Shown: piece by piece, positions 1 through 8,556 of the stretch | Position numbering within the stretch: the stretch's first letter is position 1 | Layout: each line of letters begins with the position of its first letter | Source: an uncultured Draconibacterium sp. | GTDB lineage: Bacteria > Bacteroidota > Bacteroidia > Bacteroidales > Prolixibacteraceae | NCBI RefSeq assembly: GCF_913063105.1 | Contig: NZ_CAJXYQ010000005.1 | Location: 186,001-250,000 of the forward strand | Direction of reading: 5' to 3' | Length of the DNA stretch: 64,000 bases | The notes under the pieces: generated by a model | Database searches by the model: none | Seen by the model: the letters and a program-made list of their open reading frames with translations, nothing else | Told to the model about the DNA's origin: nothing | Program-made: the position numbers and the translations under genes

Positions 1-2373
1 AACGATGGTCTTGCTTATGCTTCTGACGCATTTAGTTCAACCTTGGTTCGTTCACTTGAGTGGGCAATGGGAACTGATGCCAGTGCAGAATTGGCCGAGT
101 TGGTACCTTCGGTTGGAGAATTAGTACCTGCATTTGATCCTGGAAAAACAGAATATCAATTGAATCTGCCAAAAGGAACCGGTTCTGTTGGATTGACAGC
201 TAAAGCAACTTCTCCAAATGCAACAGTTGATGTTCCTGCTGACTTGGCGTTAAGTGATGGAATGTCTGATGTGATGACAGTTACTGTTACAAGTGCAAAT
301 GATTCTGTAACCACCATGTATAATGTGATGGTTCATGTTCAAGCCGATAAAGAAATCCTTTATGTTTCAAATTCAAGTGGTGCATATGGATCTGCAGATT
401 CAGCAGCTATCAATATTTACGATGCATTGGTTGATGGAGGATACTCGGTAACTATGCTTGACAAGTTAGCACTAAATAGCGAAGGATTTGATTACAGCCC
501 TTATTTTGCAGCGGTAATTGGAGCAGGAGTAGGTTCAAGCTGGGTAAATAATTTTGCAAAAGATGGTTATCCTATTCCTTGTGTTACCATGCAGCATGAT
601 GGGCCCAGAAAAGGTAAATGGGGTTGGACCGGAACAGATAAAGATGATAATACAGAAATGAATGTGGTAAAAACCGCCGCGGATACTCCTGCTGATTCGG
701 CAAAAATGTCAATTCTTAACACTGATCACTTTATTACTGACATATACGAGGTTGGAGATTTAGTTGAATGGAATAGTGGTGATGGTGCATCAGAAGAATG
801 GGCTGGAAGCGAAGTTAAAAGCTATGGCCTGGCTGATAGTATTCCTGAAGCAATTGCATTGGGAAGAATACCAATTGATGGTTCTGCTCTTACCAGTTGG
901 TGGGCAATTCCTGCTGGTACCTCAGTTCGTTCCTTAACAACTGATGGATATAGCCGTGTTACCTTGGCAAATAATGTAGTTTATTTAGGTGTATTTGCAA
1001 ATGGCTTGCTTTATGCTACCGAAGGCTTTGATACCATTTTATTAAGATCACTTGCCTGGGCTACAGGAAGTACTTCAGATGCAACGCTTGCATCATTAGT
1101 TCCATCGCTTGGCGAACTAGCTCCTTCGTTTGACTCCGGAAAAACAGAATATCAGCTTAATTTGCCGATGGGTACTACTGCTGTAAGTTTAAGTGCTACG
1201 GCCACCTCACCTTATGCTAAACTTAATGTGCCGGGAGAACTCGCACTTACGGATGGTACAACAGAAATGATGACCGTAGAGGTTATTAGTGCCGACGATA
1301 CAGACACTCTGATGTATAATGTAATGGTTCATGTGCAGTCGGACGAAGAGATTGTGTACATATCTGCAAACTCTGATGGAGCATATGGCGGAGCAAAAGC
1401 TTTTGATACAAATGTTTACGATGCATTAGTTGCTGATGGTTATTCGGTAACTTTTGAAAAGCGCGGAGCACTGAAAGATCAGACAATTGGCGACAGTATA
1501 GTAGAGTTTGATTATACCCCTTATATCGGAATGGTTATTTCGGCAGGAGAAGGTTCTTCAAATGTAAATAACTTTGCAAAACATGGTTATCCAATTCCTT
1601 GTGTTACTATGCAGCCTGATGGGCCACGTGTTGATAAATGGGGATGGGTTGGAACAAAAAGTAGCGATGGTGTTCAAATGTATGTTACTAAAACATATAC
1701 ACCTGCCACAGCTCAAATGGTAATAACCAATAACGGACATTACATTACCGAGAATTATGAAATGGACGAAGTAGTTGAATGGACTGCTGGTACAGAAACC
1801 TCGGAAGATTTCCTTGGAAAAGAAGTGAAATCATACAACTTAAACGACAGTGTGCCTGAGGCAATTCCGTTGGCTACAATTACAGCTGATGGTAATTCAT
1901 TAACCACTATGTGGGCTATTCCTGACGGTACCTCTTTGAGAACAAATGGACCAGACGGATCTGCGAGAGTTACTACCGATAACAGAATTGTATTGATGAG
2001 TTTATTTAACGATGGCTTGTTGTATGCTACTGCAGGTTTCGATTCTATGCTTGTTCGTTCGCTGGCATGGGTACTGGGAGCAGGCCCTCCAACCAGTGCT
2101 GTTGAGCTTGGTTTCGATCGCGAAGTTGTATTGTATCCAAATCCAGCAAAAGATCATGCAACAGTTAGATTTACTCTGGAAGATATGAATGAAGTTAGCT
2201 TGTCGTTATACAACATGATGGGCCAGCAAATTGAAATAAGTACGCCACAGGTATTTACCAATGGAACACATGAAATACAAATGCGTACAGATGCCTTAAA
2301 CGATGGCATGTATATTTATGTACTTCAGGTTGGAACTGACTTACATAAAGGTAAACTGAATATTGTTAAGTAA
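1..2373 (+). CDS. T9SS-secreted repeat protein, 5' end outside window
   Basis: The frame is open from base 1, so the gene begins upstream; the first residues (NDGLAYASDAF) match the ends of later repeats. A unit of about 332 residues occurs twice after a partial copy. Each unit has a beta-sandwich of about 85 residues resembling the cadherin-like PF12733 family (GKTEYQLNLP, TSPNA, MYNVMVHVQ), followed by about 245 residues that look like a ThuA/class I amidotransferase fold (YDALV.GYSV, NNFAK.GYPIPCVTMQ, then a closing LLYAT.GFD...RSLAW.G). No catalytic Cys-His-Glu set is obvious, so that assignment is weak. The last 90 residues (VVLYPNPAKDHATV to KGKLNIVK) are a typical T9SS type A sorting domain, which predicts export to the cell surface or medium. 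Function unknown. It is separated from the next operon by a terminator. Confidence 0.75.
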   Translation, partial: NDGLAYASDAFSSTLVRSLEWAMGTDASAELAELVPSVGELVPAFDPGKTEYQLNLPKGTGSVGLTAKATSPNATVDVPADLALSDGMSDVMTVTVTSANDSVTTMYNVMVHVQADKEILYVSNSSGAYGSADSAAINIYDALVDGGYSVTMLDKLALNSEGFDYSPYFAAVIGAGVGSSWVNNFAKDGYPIPCVTMQHDGPRKGKWGWTGTDKDDNTEMNVVKTAADTPADSAKMSILNTDHFITDIYEVGDLVEWNSGDGASEEWAGSEVKSYGLADSIPEAIALGRIPIDGSALTSWWAIPAGTSVRSLTTDGYSRVTLANNVVYLGVFANGLLYATEGFDTILLRSLAWATGSTSDATLASLVPSLGELAPSFDSGKTEYQLNLPMGTTAVSLSATATSPYAKLNVPGELALTDGTTEMMTVEVISADDTDTLMYNVMVHVQSDEEIVYISANSDGAYGGAKAFDTNVYDALVADGYSVTFEKRGALKDQTIGDSIVEFDYTPYIGMVISAGEGSSNVNNFAKHGYPIPCVTMQPDGPRVDKWGWVGTKSSDGVQMYVTKTYTPATAQMVITNNGHYITENYEMDEVVEWTAGTETSEDFLGKEVKSYNLNDSVPEAIPLATITADGNSLTTMWAIPDGTSLRTNGPDGSARVTTDNRIVLMSLFNDGLLYATAGFDSMLVRSLAWVLGAGPPTSAVELGFDREVVLYPNPAKDHATVRFTLEDMNEVSLSLYNMMGQQIEISTPQVFTNGTHEIQMRTDALNDGMYIYVLQVGTDLHKGKLNIVK

Positions 2374-2395
2374 AACAAGGTTATAGTTGAAAAGA

Positions 2396-2427
2396 AAAGG
2401 TGGGGCATTGTGCTTCACCTTTTTTTT
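2396..2427 (+). terminator. Rho-independent terminator after the T9SS repeat protein
   Basis: An 11-bp stem (AAAGGTGGGGC pairing with GCTTCACCTTT, with G-U pairs) around a 5-base loop runs into an eight-T tract. It lies 25 bases after the stop codon at 2373. Confidence 0.7.
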
Positions 2428-2492
2428 ATGGTGGCTGCTATTTTCTTTATAATTTTTTTATGAATTTGATGAAATAGCCTGTGGTAAGGGGG

Positions 2493-2524
2493 TTTGAATA
2501 TGATGTGAAAAACGTTTACATTGT
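2493..2524 (+). promoter_or_regulatory. Possible Bacteroidota promoter of the acid-sugar operon
   Basis: TTTG at 2493-2496 is followed after 20 bases by TACATTGT at 2517-2524. The Bacteroidota housekeeping consensus is TTTG, 19-21 bases, TAnnTTTG, so the -7 box is imperfect. Transcription would start near 2530, leaving a leader of about 120 bases. A half-site TGTAAACG (complement of 2513-2520) overlaps the -7 region, which would suit repression. Confidence 0.35.
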
Positions 2525-2570
2525 TAATAGTATTAAATTTTATAAATACTTCGTATATAGGCTAAATAAA

Positions 2571-2590
2571 TAATGTAAACGATTACATTA
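2571..2590. promoter_or_regulatory. LacI-type operator palindrome
   Basis: TAATGTAAACGATTACATTA is palindromic at 18 of 20 positions and has the central CG and TGTAA..TTACA arms usual for LacI/GalR-family operators. It lies 62 bases before the dehydrogenase start. A related half-site TGTAAACG sits about 55 bases upstream on the other strand, a spacing that could allow two sites to cooperate. No LacI-family gene is present in the window, so the regulator would be encoded elsewhere. Confidence 0.55.
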
Positions 2591-2652
2591 AATTGTAATA
2601 TTTTTCATATTTTTACAATCTTAAAGCTTGTGAACTAATTGCATATTTAAAC

Positions 2653-3807
2653 ATGAACTTGAGCTTAAGTATAACATTGCATAATCCTGCTAAACTGGTT
2701 TTCGGTTGTGGCTGCTTTCAGTCCTTTGTAAACGACCTGGAAAAAGCCGGATACAAAAATATTTTTATACTCGCCATTCCCGAAATTGAAAATCTTTTGA
2801 GTGAGGCAACAGGCATCTTGAAAAAACAGGGTTGCCAGATTGAAGTAAATACAAGTATCCGAAAAGAACCTTCGTTTGAAGATTACCGGGAATTACTGGA
2901 GCTTGCCAACCAAATTAATCCCGATTGTATAGTAGGAATTGGAGGAGGAAGTGTTTTGGATACTGCAAAATTATTGGCTGCAACCGTTGGTAGCGACGTT
3001 GATGTCAGGAGTTTTTTGGCAGGTGAGAAGAAACTCAGCCGTGTAAAAGCAATGATTTGTCTTCCAACCACATCAGGTACGGGCAGTGAAGTGTCACCAA
3101 ATGCAATTTTCTTCGATCCGGATACAGGAGGAAAAGTTGGAGTTATTGACCCACATTTGGTGCCAGATGCTACTTATGTTGATCCGGAACTTACCAAAAG
3201 TGTACCGCCTTCTGTTACTGCAGCAACCGGGCTTGATGCGCTGACCCACTGCATTGAAGCTTATGTGAATAATTTTTCTAATCCGATAACCGATTTGTTT
3301 GCCCTGGAAGGGATAAAGTTAATTGGCCAAAACCTGCTAACTGCTTTTCGGGATGGCGACAATATGGAAGCCCGCGAAAAAGTTGCTTTGGGCAGCATGT
3401 ATGGCGGAATGTGCTTAGGGCCGGTAAATACCGGAGCTGTGCATGCATTGGCATATCCATTGGGGAGTACTTTTAAAATTCCTCACGGCGTATCAAATGC
3501 AATGTTGTTGCCATATGTGTTAGAGTTTAACCTCGATAAAGCGGTTACAAAATATGCCAATGTGGCAAAGGCAATGGGGGTGCAGGCAACAGGAGATGAA
3601 AAAGCTGAAGCGAAAACAGGGATTGAGCAAATAAAAGCAATGATTAAGGAATTTAAAATTCCAGGATGTTTGAGCGATTTAAATATTCAGGAGAAAGATA
3701 TAGAAGAAATGGCAAAGTCAGCATTAAAAATACAGCGCTTACTAAAAAATAATGTGCGCGAAGTATTGTTAAACGATGCCATTGATATTTACAAGAAAGC
3801 ATATTAA
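2653..3807 (+). CDS. Iron-containing alcohol dehydrogenase (acid-sugar operon)
   Basis: 384 residues, full length for the Fe-ADH (group III) family of NAD(P)-dependent alcohol dehydrogenases. The nucleotide-binding GGGSVLDTAK lies at 97-106 and TTSGTGSE at 139-146. The four metal ligands of the family are visible: D195 and H199 in GLDALTHCIEAY, H264 in AVHALAYPLG and H278 in IPHG. No signal peptide, so it is cytoplasmic. It is first in an operon, two bases from the aldolase gene. The family includes lactaldehyde reductase and hydroxy-acid/semialdehyde dehydrogenases. Here I propose that it reduces the aldehyde released by the aldolase, possibly D-threuronate to D-threonate. The family call is firm; the substrate is inferred. 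Confidence 0.9.
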   Translation: MNLSLSITLHNPAKLVFGCGCFQSFVNDLEKAGYKNIFILAIPEIENLLSEATGILKKQGCQIEVNTSIRKEPSFEDYRELLELANQINPDCIVGIGGGSVLDTAKLLAATVGSDVDVRSFLAGEKKLSRVKAMICLPTTSGTGSEVSPNAIFFDPDTGGKVGVIDPHLVPDATYVDPELTKSVPPSVTAATGLDALTHCIEAYVNNFSNPITDLFALEGIKLIGQNLLTAFRDGDNMEAREKVALGSMYGGMCLGPVNTGAVHALAYPLGSTFKIPHGVSNAMLLPYVLEFNLDKAVTKYANVAKAMGVQATGDEKAEAKTGIEQIKAMIKEFKIPGCLSDLNIQEKDIEEMAKSALKIQRLLKNNVREVLLNDAIDIYKKAY

Positions 3808-3809
3808 GA

Positions 3810-4724
3810 ATGACTGATTTAAAAAAATTTGGAGGAGTAGTTGTTCCGATGGTAAGTCCTTTTACCAGCGATTATCAGGTTGATGAAGCAGCTGTTAAGA
3901 GGATTGTGAATTTGTTTATTGAAAACAAAGTGCAGCCACTGGTTTTAGGAACTACAGGAGAAGTGGCATCAATGTCAGCTGGTCAGAAAAATACCCTATT
4001 AAAAACTGCTGTAAGCGAAATAAATGGAAAAGTACCAGTTGTGGCAGGCTTATGTGGTAATGCTTTAGCTACATTAATTGATGAAGGGAAGCGATATGCA
4101 GATTTAGGAGTTGATGCATTGGTTGCTTTGTCACCCAATTATTACCCAGCCAACGATAAGCAGGCTTTGAACTGGTTTGCCCAATTGGCTGATAAACTGC
4201 CGGTGCCCATGTTTTTATACAATATTCCGGCAACTACACATCATGTAATTTCTCTTGATGTAATAGAGCGGTTGAGCCATCACGATAACATAATCGGTAT
4301 TAAAGATTCGCAGCCCGATCTGAATAGGATGGAAGAGTCATTGAGGCGATGGGGAAATCGTGAGGATTTTCTTTTTCTTGTTGGTTGTGCGGCAAATTCA
4401 TGTGCCGGATTAGAAATGGGAGCAGATGGAATTGTGCCTAGTTTAGGTAACCTGTTTCCCGGTTTGTACAAAGCACTTTTTGTTGCAGCCATGCAAGGCG
4501 ATTTTGAGGAGGCTAAACATTTTCAGAAAATTACAAATGAACTATCGGCTTATAATCAAAAAGGAAGAACGGTAACAGAAGCCATTCCTGCCCTTAAGGC
4601 CTTGATGTCGATAAAAGGTCTGTGTGGTTTGGATGTACTTCCTCCAATGATGCGTATGGATGCAAGAGAGGAACAGAGCTACCTGGAAGAGATGAAAGAA
4701 AAATTAACAGAGAGGGCTTATTAA
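3810..4724 (+). CDS. DapA-family class I aldolase (2-keto-3-deoxy acid aldolase candidate)
   Basis: 304 residues, the usual length of the dihydrodipicolinate synthase/N-acetylneuraminate lyase family. The pyruvate-carboxylate site GTTGE (47-51), Tyr137 in YNIP and the Schiff-base Lys165 in GIKDSQPD are present. These enzymes join or split pyruvate and an aldehyde. Its place between a dehydrogenase and a tetronate kinase/dehydrogenase pair argues against lysine biosynthesis and for cleavage of a 2-keto-3-deoxy sugar acid. Only a C7 substrate would give pyruvate plus the C4 compound handled downstream, so Dha (3-deoxy-D-lyxo-2-heptulosaric acid) is the favoured guess. Other C6 substrates would give C3 aldehydes and leave the neighbours unexplained. 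Confidence 0.88.
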   Translation: MTDLKKFGGVVVPMVSPFTSDYQVDEAAVKRIVNLFIENKVQPLVLGTTGEVASMSAGQKNTLLKTAVSEINGKVPVVAGLCGNALATLIDEGKRYADLGVDALVALSPNYYPANDKQALNWFAQLADKLPVPMFLYNIPATTHHVISLDVIERLSHHDNIIGIKDSQPDLNRMEESLRRWGNREDFLFLVGCAANSCAGLEMGADGIVPSLGNLFPGLYKALFVAAMQGDFEEAKHFQKITNELSAYNQKGRTVTEAIPALKALMSIKGLCGLDVLPPMMRMDAREEQSYLEEMKEKLTERAY

Positions 4725-4730
4725 GGGTAA

Positions 4731-5756
4731 ATGAAAAAATCAAAACCAATATTAGCCATTACAATGGGCGACCCTGCAGGAATAGGGCCGGAGATAGCAG
4801 TTAAAACTTTCGCAAATAAAGAGGTTTACGATTGGTGTTCTCCTGTTTTGGTTGGAAGTGCAGCGGTTATGGATGAGGCAATGAAAATTGCAGGTACGCC
4901 ATTACTTCTGAATCCGATACAAAAGGTTGAGCAGGCTCGTTTCGAATTTGGGAAAATAGATGTACTGGATATCGGCATGGTAGTAGGAGAGATTAAATAT
5001 GGAGAAGTATCGGCAGAAGCTGGAAACCTGGCGTTTTATTCAATCGTAAAAGCTATCGAACTGGCAAAAAACGGTGAGGTTGACGGGACAGTTACTAATC
5101 CGATAAACAAGAAAGCCATTAACGATGCCGGACATCATTTTTCAGGACATACGGAAATCTACGCTCATTATACCGATACATCAAAATATGCCATGTTACT
5201 GGCCGATGAGAAAATAAAAGTCATTCACGTAAGCACTCATGTTTCATTGCGAAAGGCGTGCGATTTGGCTAAAAAGGAACGCATACTTGAGGTTATTGAT
5301 ATCCTGAATAAGGGGTTGAAAAGACTGGGGATTGATAGCCCGCGTATTGGAGTAGCAGGCTTAAACCCACACTCGGGAGACGATGGTTTATTTGGTGATG
5401 AAGAAATAAAGGAAATCGGACCTGCCGTGGTTGAAGCTAAGCAAAAAGGACTAGATGTAAGTGGCCCGGTACCACCCGATACCCTGTTTGCTTTGGCAGC
5501 AGGTGGAAGGTTTGATGGATGCGTTGCGATGTACCACGACCAGGGACATATCCCGTTTAAGCTGGCAGGCTTTCAGTGGGATGAAGAAACAAAAAAAATG
5601 AAAAGTGTAAAAGGTGTCAATATAACATTAGGGTTGCCAATCATTAGAACTTCGGTTGACCATGGAACTGCATTTGAAATAGCAGGACAGGGAATCGCCA
5701 GTCCGGATGCACTAATGTACGCAATAAATTACGCCGTAAAACTTGCACAAAACTAA
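4731..5756 (+). CDS. PdxA2-like 4-phospho-D-threonate/D-erythronate dehydrogenase
   Basis: 341 residues, PdxA family. TMGDPAGIGPE (11-21) and GHTE (139-142) are present, as are the three metal-binding histidines H170, H214 (LNPHSGDDG) and H269 (YHDQGHIPFK). PdxA proper acts in pyridoxal phosphate synthesis, but copies next to DUF1537 kinases (PdxA2) oxidise and decarboxylate 4-phospho-D-threonate or D-erythronate to DHAP and CO2. The kinase follows 18 bases downstream, so the PdxA2 role is preferred. It would regenerate the NADH used by the upstream alcohol dehydrogenase. Cytoplasmic. Confidence 0.88.
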   Translation: MKKSKPILAITMGDPAGIGPEIAVKTFANKEVYDWCSPVLVGSAAVMDEAMKIAGTPLLLNPIQKVEQARFEFGKIDVLDIGMVVGEIKYGEVSAEAGNLAFYSIVKAIELAKNGEVDGTVTNPINKKAINDAGHHFSGHTEIYAHYTDTSKYAMLLADEKIKVIHVSTHVSLRKACDLAKKERILEVIDILNKGLKRLGIDSPRIGVAGLNPHSGDDGLFGDEEIKEIGPAVVEAKQKGLDVSGPVPPDTLFALAAGGRFDGCVAMYHDQGHIPFKLAGFQWDEETKKMKSVKGVNITLGLPIIRTSVDHGTAFEIAGQGIASPDALMYAINYAVKLAQN

Positions 5757-5774
5757 ATACTAACAGAACAAAGA

Positions 5775-6956
5775 ATGATTGCAGTTATTGCAGATGACTT
5801 TACAGGAGCAGCCGAGATAGGGGGGATTGGATTAAAGTACGGGCTGAAGGTTGTTATTGAAACGCAGGTTAACTGGGTGGAAGGAACTGACTTATTAATT
5901 ATTGCGGCTGATACACGATCGCTGCCTGAGGAAGCAGCTTTTTTGGAAACCGAAAAAATTACAACCGCTTTGTTAGAACTGAACCCGGAATATATATTTA
6001 AAAAACTCGATTCTGTTTTACGCGGAAATATTGCTGCCGAACTTATGGCACAATTAAAAAGCACAGGGAAAAAACGGGCAATTATGGTTGCCGGAAACCC
6101 TTCGTTTGGACGATTAATTGTTGACGGGAAATATTCAGTAAACGGTGTGCCTTTAACCGGAACATCATTTGCCGACGATCCTGATTTTCCGGTTAAATCC
6201 TCGGATGTAACCCAAATTGTTGAATCGGATATGATTGCTGTTTATTCAGCATCTGTAGATAATAAATTACCCGGTGAAGGAATAATTGTTGGCGATGTAA
6301 AAAGTCAGGAAGACATGATTGATTGGGTAGAAAGAATTGATGGAGAGACTGTTGTGGCTGGTGGTGCCGGTTTTTTTGATACAATCTTAATGAAACAGTT
6401 TGCTGAAGTAAAAGCCGATTGTAAGGAATGTTTTGAACTTGGCGATGTTTCGTTATTGGTTTTTGGCAGTAAATACCCGAAAGCCGATTCTATGCCAATG
6501 GGATTAAGCGGGAAAAATACCGTAAAAATAAATATGCCTGATGCCATATACGAGAATAGTAGTTTTGATGAGGCCGAACTGAAACATTGGGCAGAGAATG
6601 TTGTAAACAATTTAAAAAACAAGTTTAATGTAATTGTTTCAGCAGATCAGAACCACAGTAACGAAGCAAATCTATCAGCACGAATTGGACGAAATACCGC
6701 AGAGCTGGTAAAAATCGTGGTAGAAAGTATCCCAATAACAGATTTGCTAATTGAAGGCGGAGCAACTACATCAGAAATTCTAAAAGTGATTGGCGTAAAT
6801 AAATTATTCCCCGGCAAACTGGTGTATCCCGGAATAATTCAAATGAGTACGAAAGAATATCCGAATATGGCCATTACCACCAAGCCTGGTAGTTATCCCT
6901 GGCCCGACACCGTGGAATTGACTAAAACTAAAAACAAGATTGTAGATAAAATATAA
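5775..6956 (+). CDS. Four-carbon acid sugar kinase, DUF1537 family (DtnK/OtnK-like)
   Basis: 393 residues, slightly shorter than typical members (about 410-430). The N-terminal domain starts with IADDFTGAAE (5-14) and contains KKLDSVLRGN, the substrate-binding signature of the family. The C-terminal nucleotide-binding domain has LIEGGATTSEIL and a glycine-rich FPGKLVYPGI segment. DUF1537 proteins phosphorylate C4 sugar acids such as D-threonate, D-erythronate or 3-oxo-tetronate, and at least one group acts in apionate breakdown. Pairing with PdxA2 points to D-threonate or D-erythronate 4-kinase activity; the Dha hypothesis predicts D-threonate. The stop codon overlaps the next start by one base (TAATG), so translation is likely coupled. 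Confidence 0.87.
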   Translation: MIAVIADDFTGAAEIGGIGLKYGLKVVIETQVNWVEGTDLLIIAADTRSLPEEAAFLETEKITTALLELNPEYIFKKLDSVLRGNIAAELMAQLKSTGKKRAIMVAGNPSFGRLIVDGKYSVNGVPLTGTSFADDPDFPVKSSDVTQIVESDMIAVYSASVDNKLPGEGIIVGDVKSQEDMIDWVERIDGETVVAGGAGFFDTILMKQFAEVKADCKECFELGDVSLLVFGSKYPKADSMPMGLSGKNTVKINMPDAIYENSSFDEAELKHWAENVVNNLKNKFNVIVSADQNHSNEANLSARIGRNTAELVKIVVESIPITDLLIEGGATTSEILKVIGVNKLFPGKLVYPGIIQMSTKEYPNMAITTKPGSYPWPDTVELTKTKNKIVDKI

Positions 6957-8521
6957 TGCAAAGCAATACCATACATATTATCGACTGGTTAATAATTGTT
7001 TCAACATTTGTTGTAACCATTCTGGTAGGTTTGCGTTTCTCAAAACGGCAAAAAGATACCGGTAACTATTTTAAAGCCAGCGGAAAAATTCCATCGTGGG
7101 CCATTGGTATGTCAATTTTGGCTACTTTAATTAGCAGTGTAACATTTCTTGCTTACCCCGGCGAAGGCTTTGCAACCAATTGGATAAGGCTGGTGCAGGG
7201 ACTTATGGTGCCTATTGTACTGGTGTTTATCGTTGGCGTTATTGTTCCCCTGTTTCGTAAAGTAATCCGCTTAAGTGCATACGAATACTTTGAACAGCGC
7301 TTTGGTTTCTTGGCAAGGCTTTATGCATCATCGGGGTTTGTTTTAAACCATTTTGCAAAAATGGGTACTGTATTTTACATTATTTCTCTGGCACTTAACG
7401 AGATGACTGGTGTTGATACCGTGTATATAATTTTGGTAATTGGGGTAATTGTTGTCGCAATTACAATGATTGGAGGCATTGAAGCAGTTATATGGCTGGA
7501 TGTTATACAAGGGATTTTATTGATTTTTGGAGGATTAGTTTCCCTGGGTATCCTATTATTCTCTGTTGATGGAGGCGCCCCGGCCCTTTGGAATGCTGCC
7601 ATGGATAACGGGCGTATAGGTTTTGGTCCTTTCGATCTCGAATTTGTTAACCTTACCTTTTGGGTAATGGCTTTAAATGGAATCTTTTATGCCATTCAGA
7701 AATACGGAACCGACCAAACAATTGTACAACGTTATTTAACCGCAAAATCAGATAAAGAAGCCGTAAAAGCATCATTAATTGGCGTTTTGTTAAGTGTGCC
7801 GGTTTGGGCTTTATTTATGTTTATTGGTACAGCTTTATTTGGTTATTATCACATAATGGGAGGGCTACCGGCCGATACAATCCCTGATAAAGTTTTCCCA
7901 TTTTTTATTATGACCAAATTGCCCGTGGGCATCGTCGGGCTTATCCTGTCAGCATTAATTGCTGCAGCTTTTTCAAGCCTCGACTCTGATCTGAACTGTC
8001 TTTCGGCCATATGCCTTGAAGATTACTACCTGCGCTGGAAACCCAACACTCCTGAAAGCAAACAAATGGTTTTAAGCCGTTTATTTACCGTGCTGGCAGG
8101 TGTAGGAGCCATTGCAGTTGCTCTGTTTTATGTGAAAGCAGGAGGAAAAGGAGTACTCGGAATCATTTTTACACTTTATGCCATCTTCTCAGGAGGTATT
8201 GCCGGAATGTTTCTTCTGGGGATTTTTAGTAAAAGAGTAAATAAAAGAGCGATTTATACGGGTATGGCTGCCAGTATTTTATTTACACTTTATGCATTGT
8301 TGTCGTCAACGCCAATTGGTGCCGGCGAAAATAAAATACTGTTGCTCGACCTCGGAAAGCTAAACTTTACTCACCATAAATACATGATTGGCGTTTATAG
8401 CCACCTGGTATTAATGGTGGTTGGTTTTGTAGCCAGTTTTATGTTTAACGAAAAACCTGTGGATGTGAGCCTTACCTACTACGGTTGGGCAAAACTCAAA
8501 AAAAGAAATAGAAAAGTGTGA
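6956..8521 (+). CDS. Sodium:solute symporter (SSS/SLC5 family)
   Basis: 521 residues with about 13 hydrophobic segments and the family's conserved early region (GKIPSWAIGMSILATLISSVTF is the TM2-like stretch, here given only in part as SILATLISSVTF). It is an inner-membrane Na+-coupled importer. Last gene of the operon, translationally coupled to the kinase, so it most likely brings in the acid sugar that the four enzymes consume. SSS proteins near acid-sugar genes are common in Bacteroidota, but the exact substrate cannot be read from sequence. The positive C-terminal tail (KLKKRNRK) is cytoplasmic in type. Confidence 0.88.
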   Translation: MQSNTIHIIDWLIIVSTFVVTILVGLRFSKRQKDTGNYFKASGKIPSWAIGMSILATLISSVTFLAYPGEGFATNWIRLVQGLMVPIVLVFIVGVIVPLFRKVIRLSAYEYFEQRFGFLARLYASSGFVLNHFAKMGTVFYIISLALNEMTGVDTVYIILVIGVIVVAITMIGGIEAVIWLDVIQGILLIFGGLVSLGILLFSVDGGAPALWNAAMDNGRIGFGPFDLEFVNLTFWVMALNGIFYAIQKYGTDQTIVQRYLTAKSDKEAVKASLIGVLLSVPVWALFMFIGTALFGYYHIMGGLPADTIPDKVFPFFIMTKLPVGIVGLILSALIAAAFSSLDSDLNCLSAICLEDYYLRWKPNTPESKQMVLSRLFTVLAGVGAIAVALFYVKAGGKGVLGIIFTLYAIFSGGIAGMFLLGIFSKRVNKRAIYTGMAASILFTLYALLSSTPIGAGENKILLLDLGKLNFTHHKYMIGVYSHLVLMVVGFVASFMFNEKPVDVSLTYYGWAKLKKRNRKV

Positions 8522-8556
8522 GATTCTAAATTATTACTAATTAAAAATTTTAAACT

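Noticed and set aside
3810..5756. Aldolase and PdxA-like genes read as lysine (dapA) and vitamin B6 (pdxA) biosynthesis genes
   Set aside because: They are coupled to a DUF1537 kinase, Fe-ADH and an importer in one operon, a context that fits acid-sugar breakdown instead.
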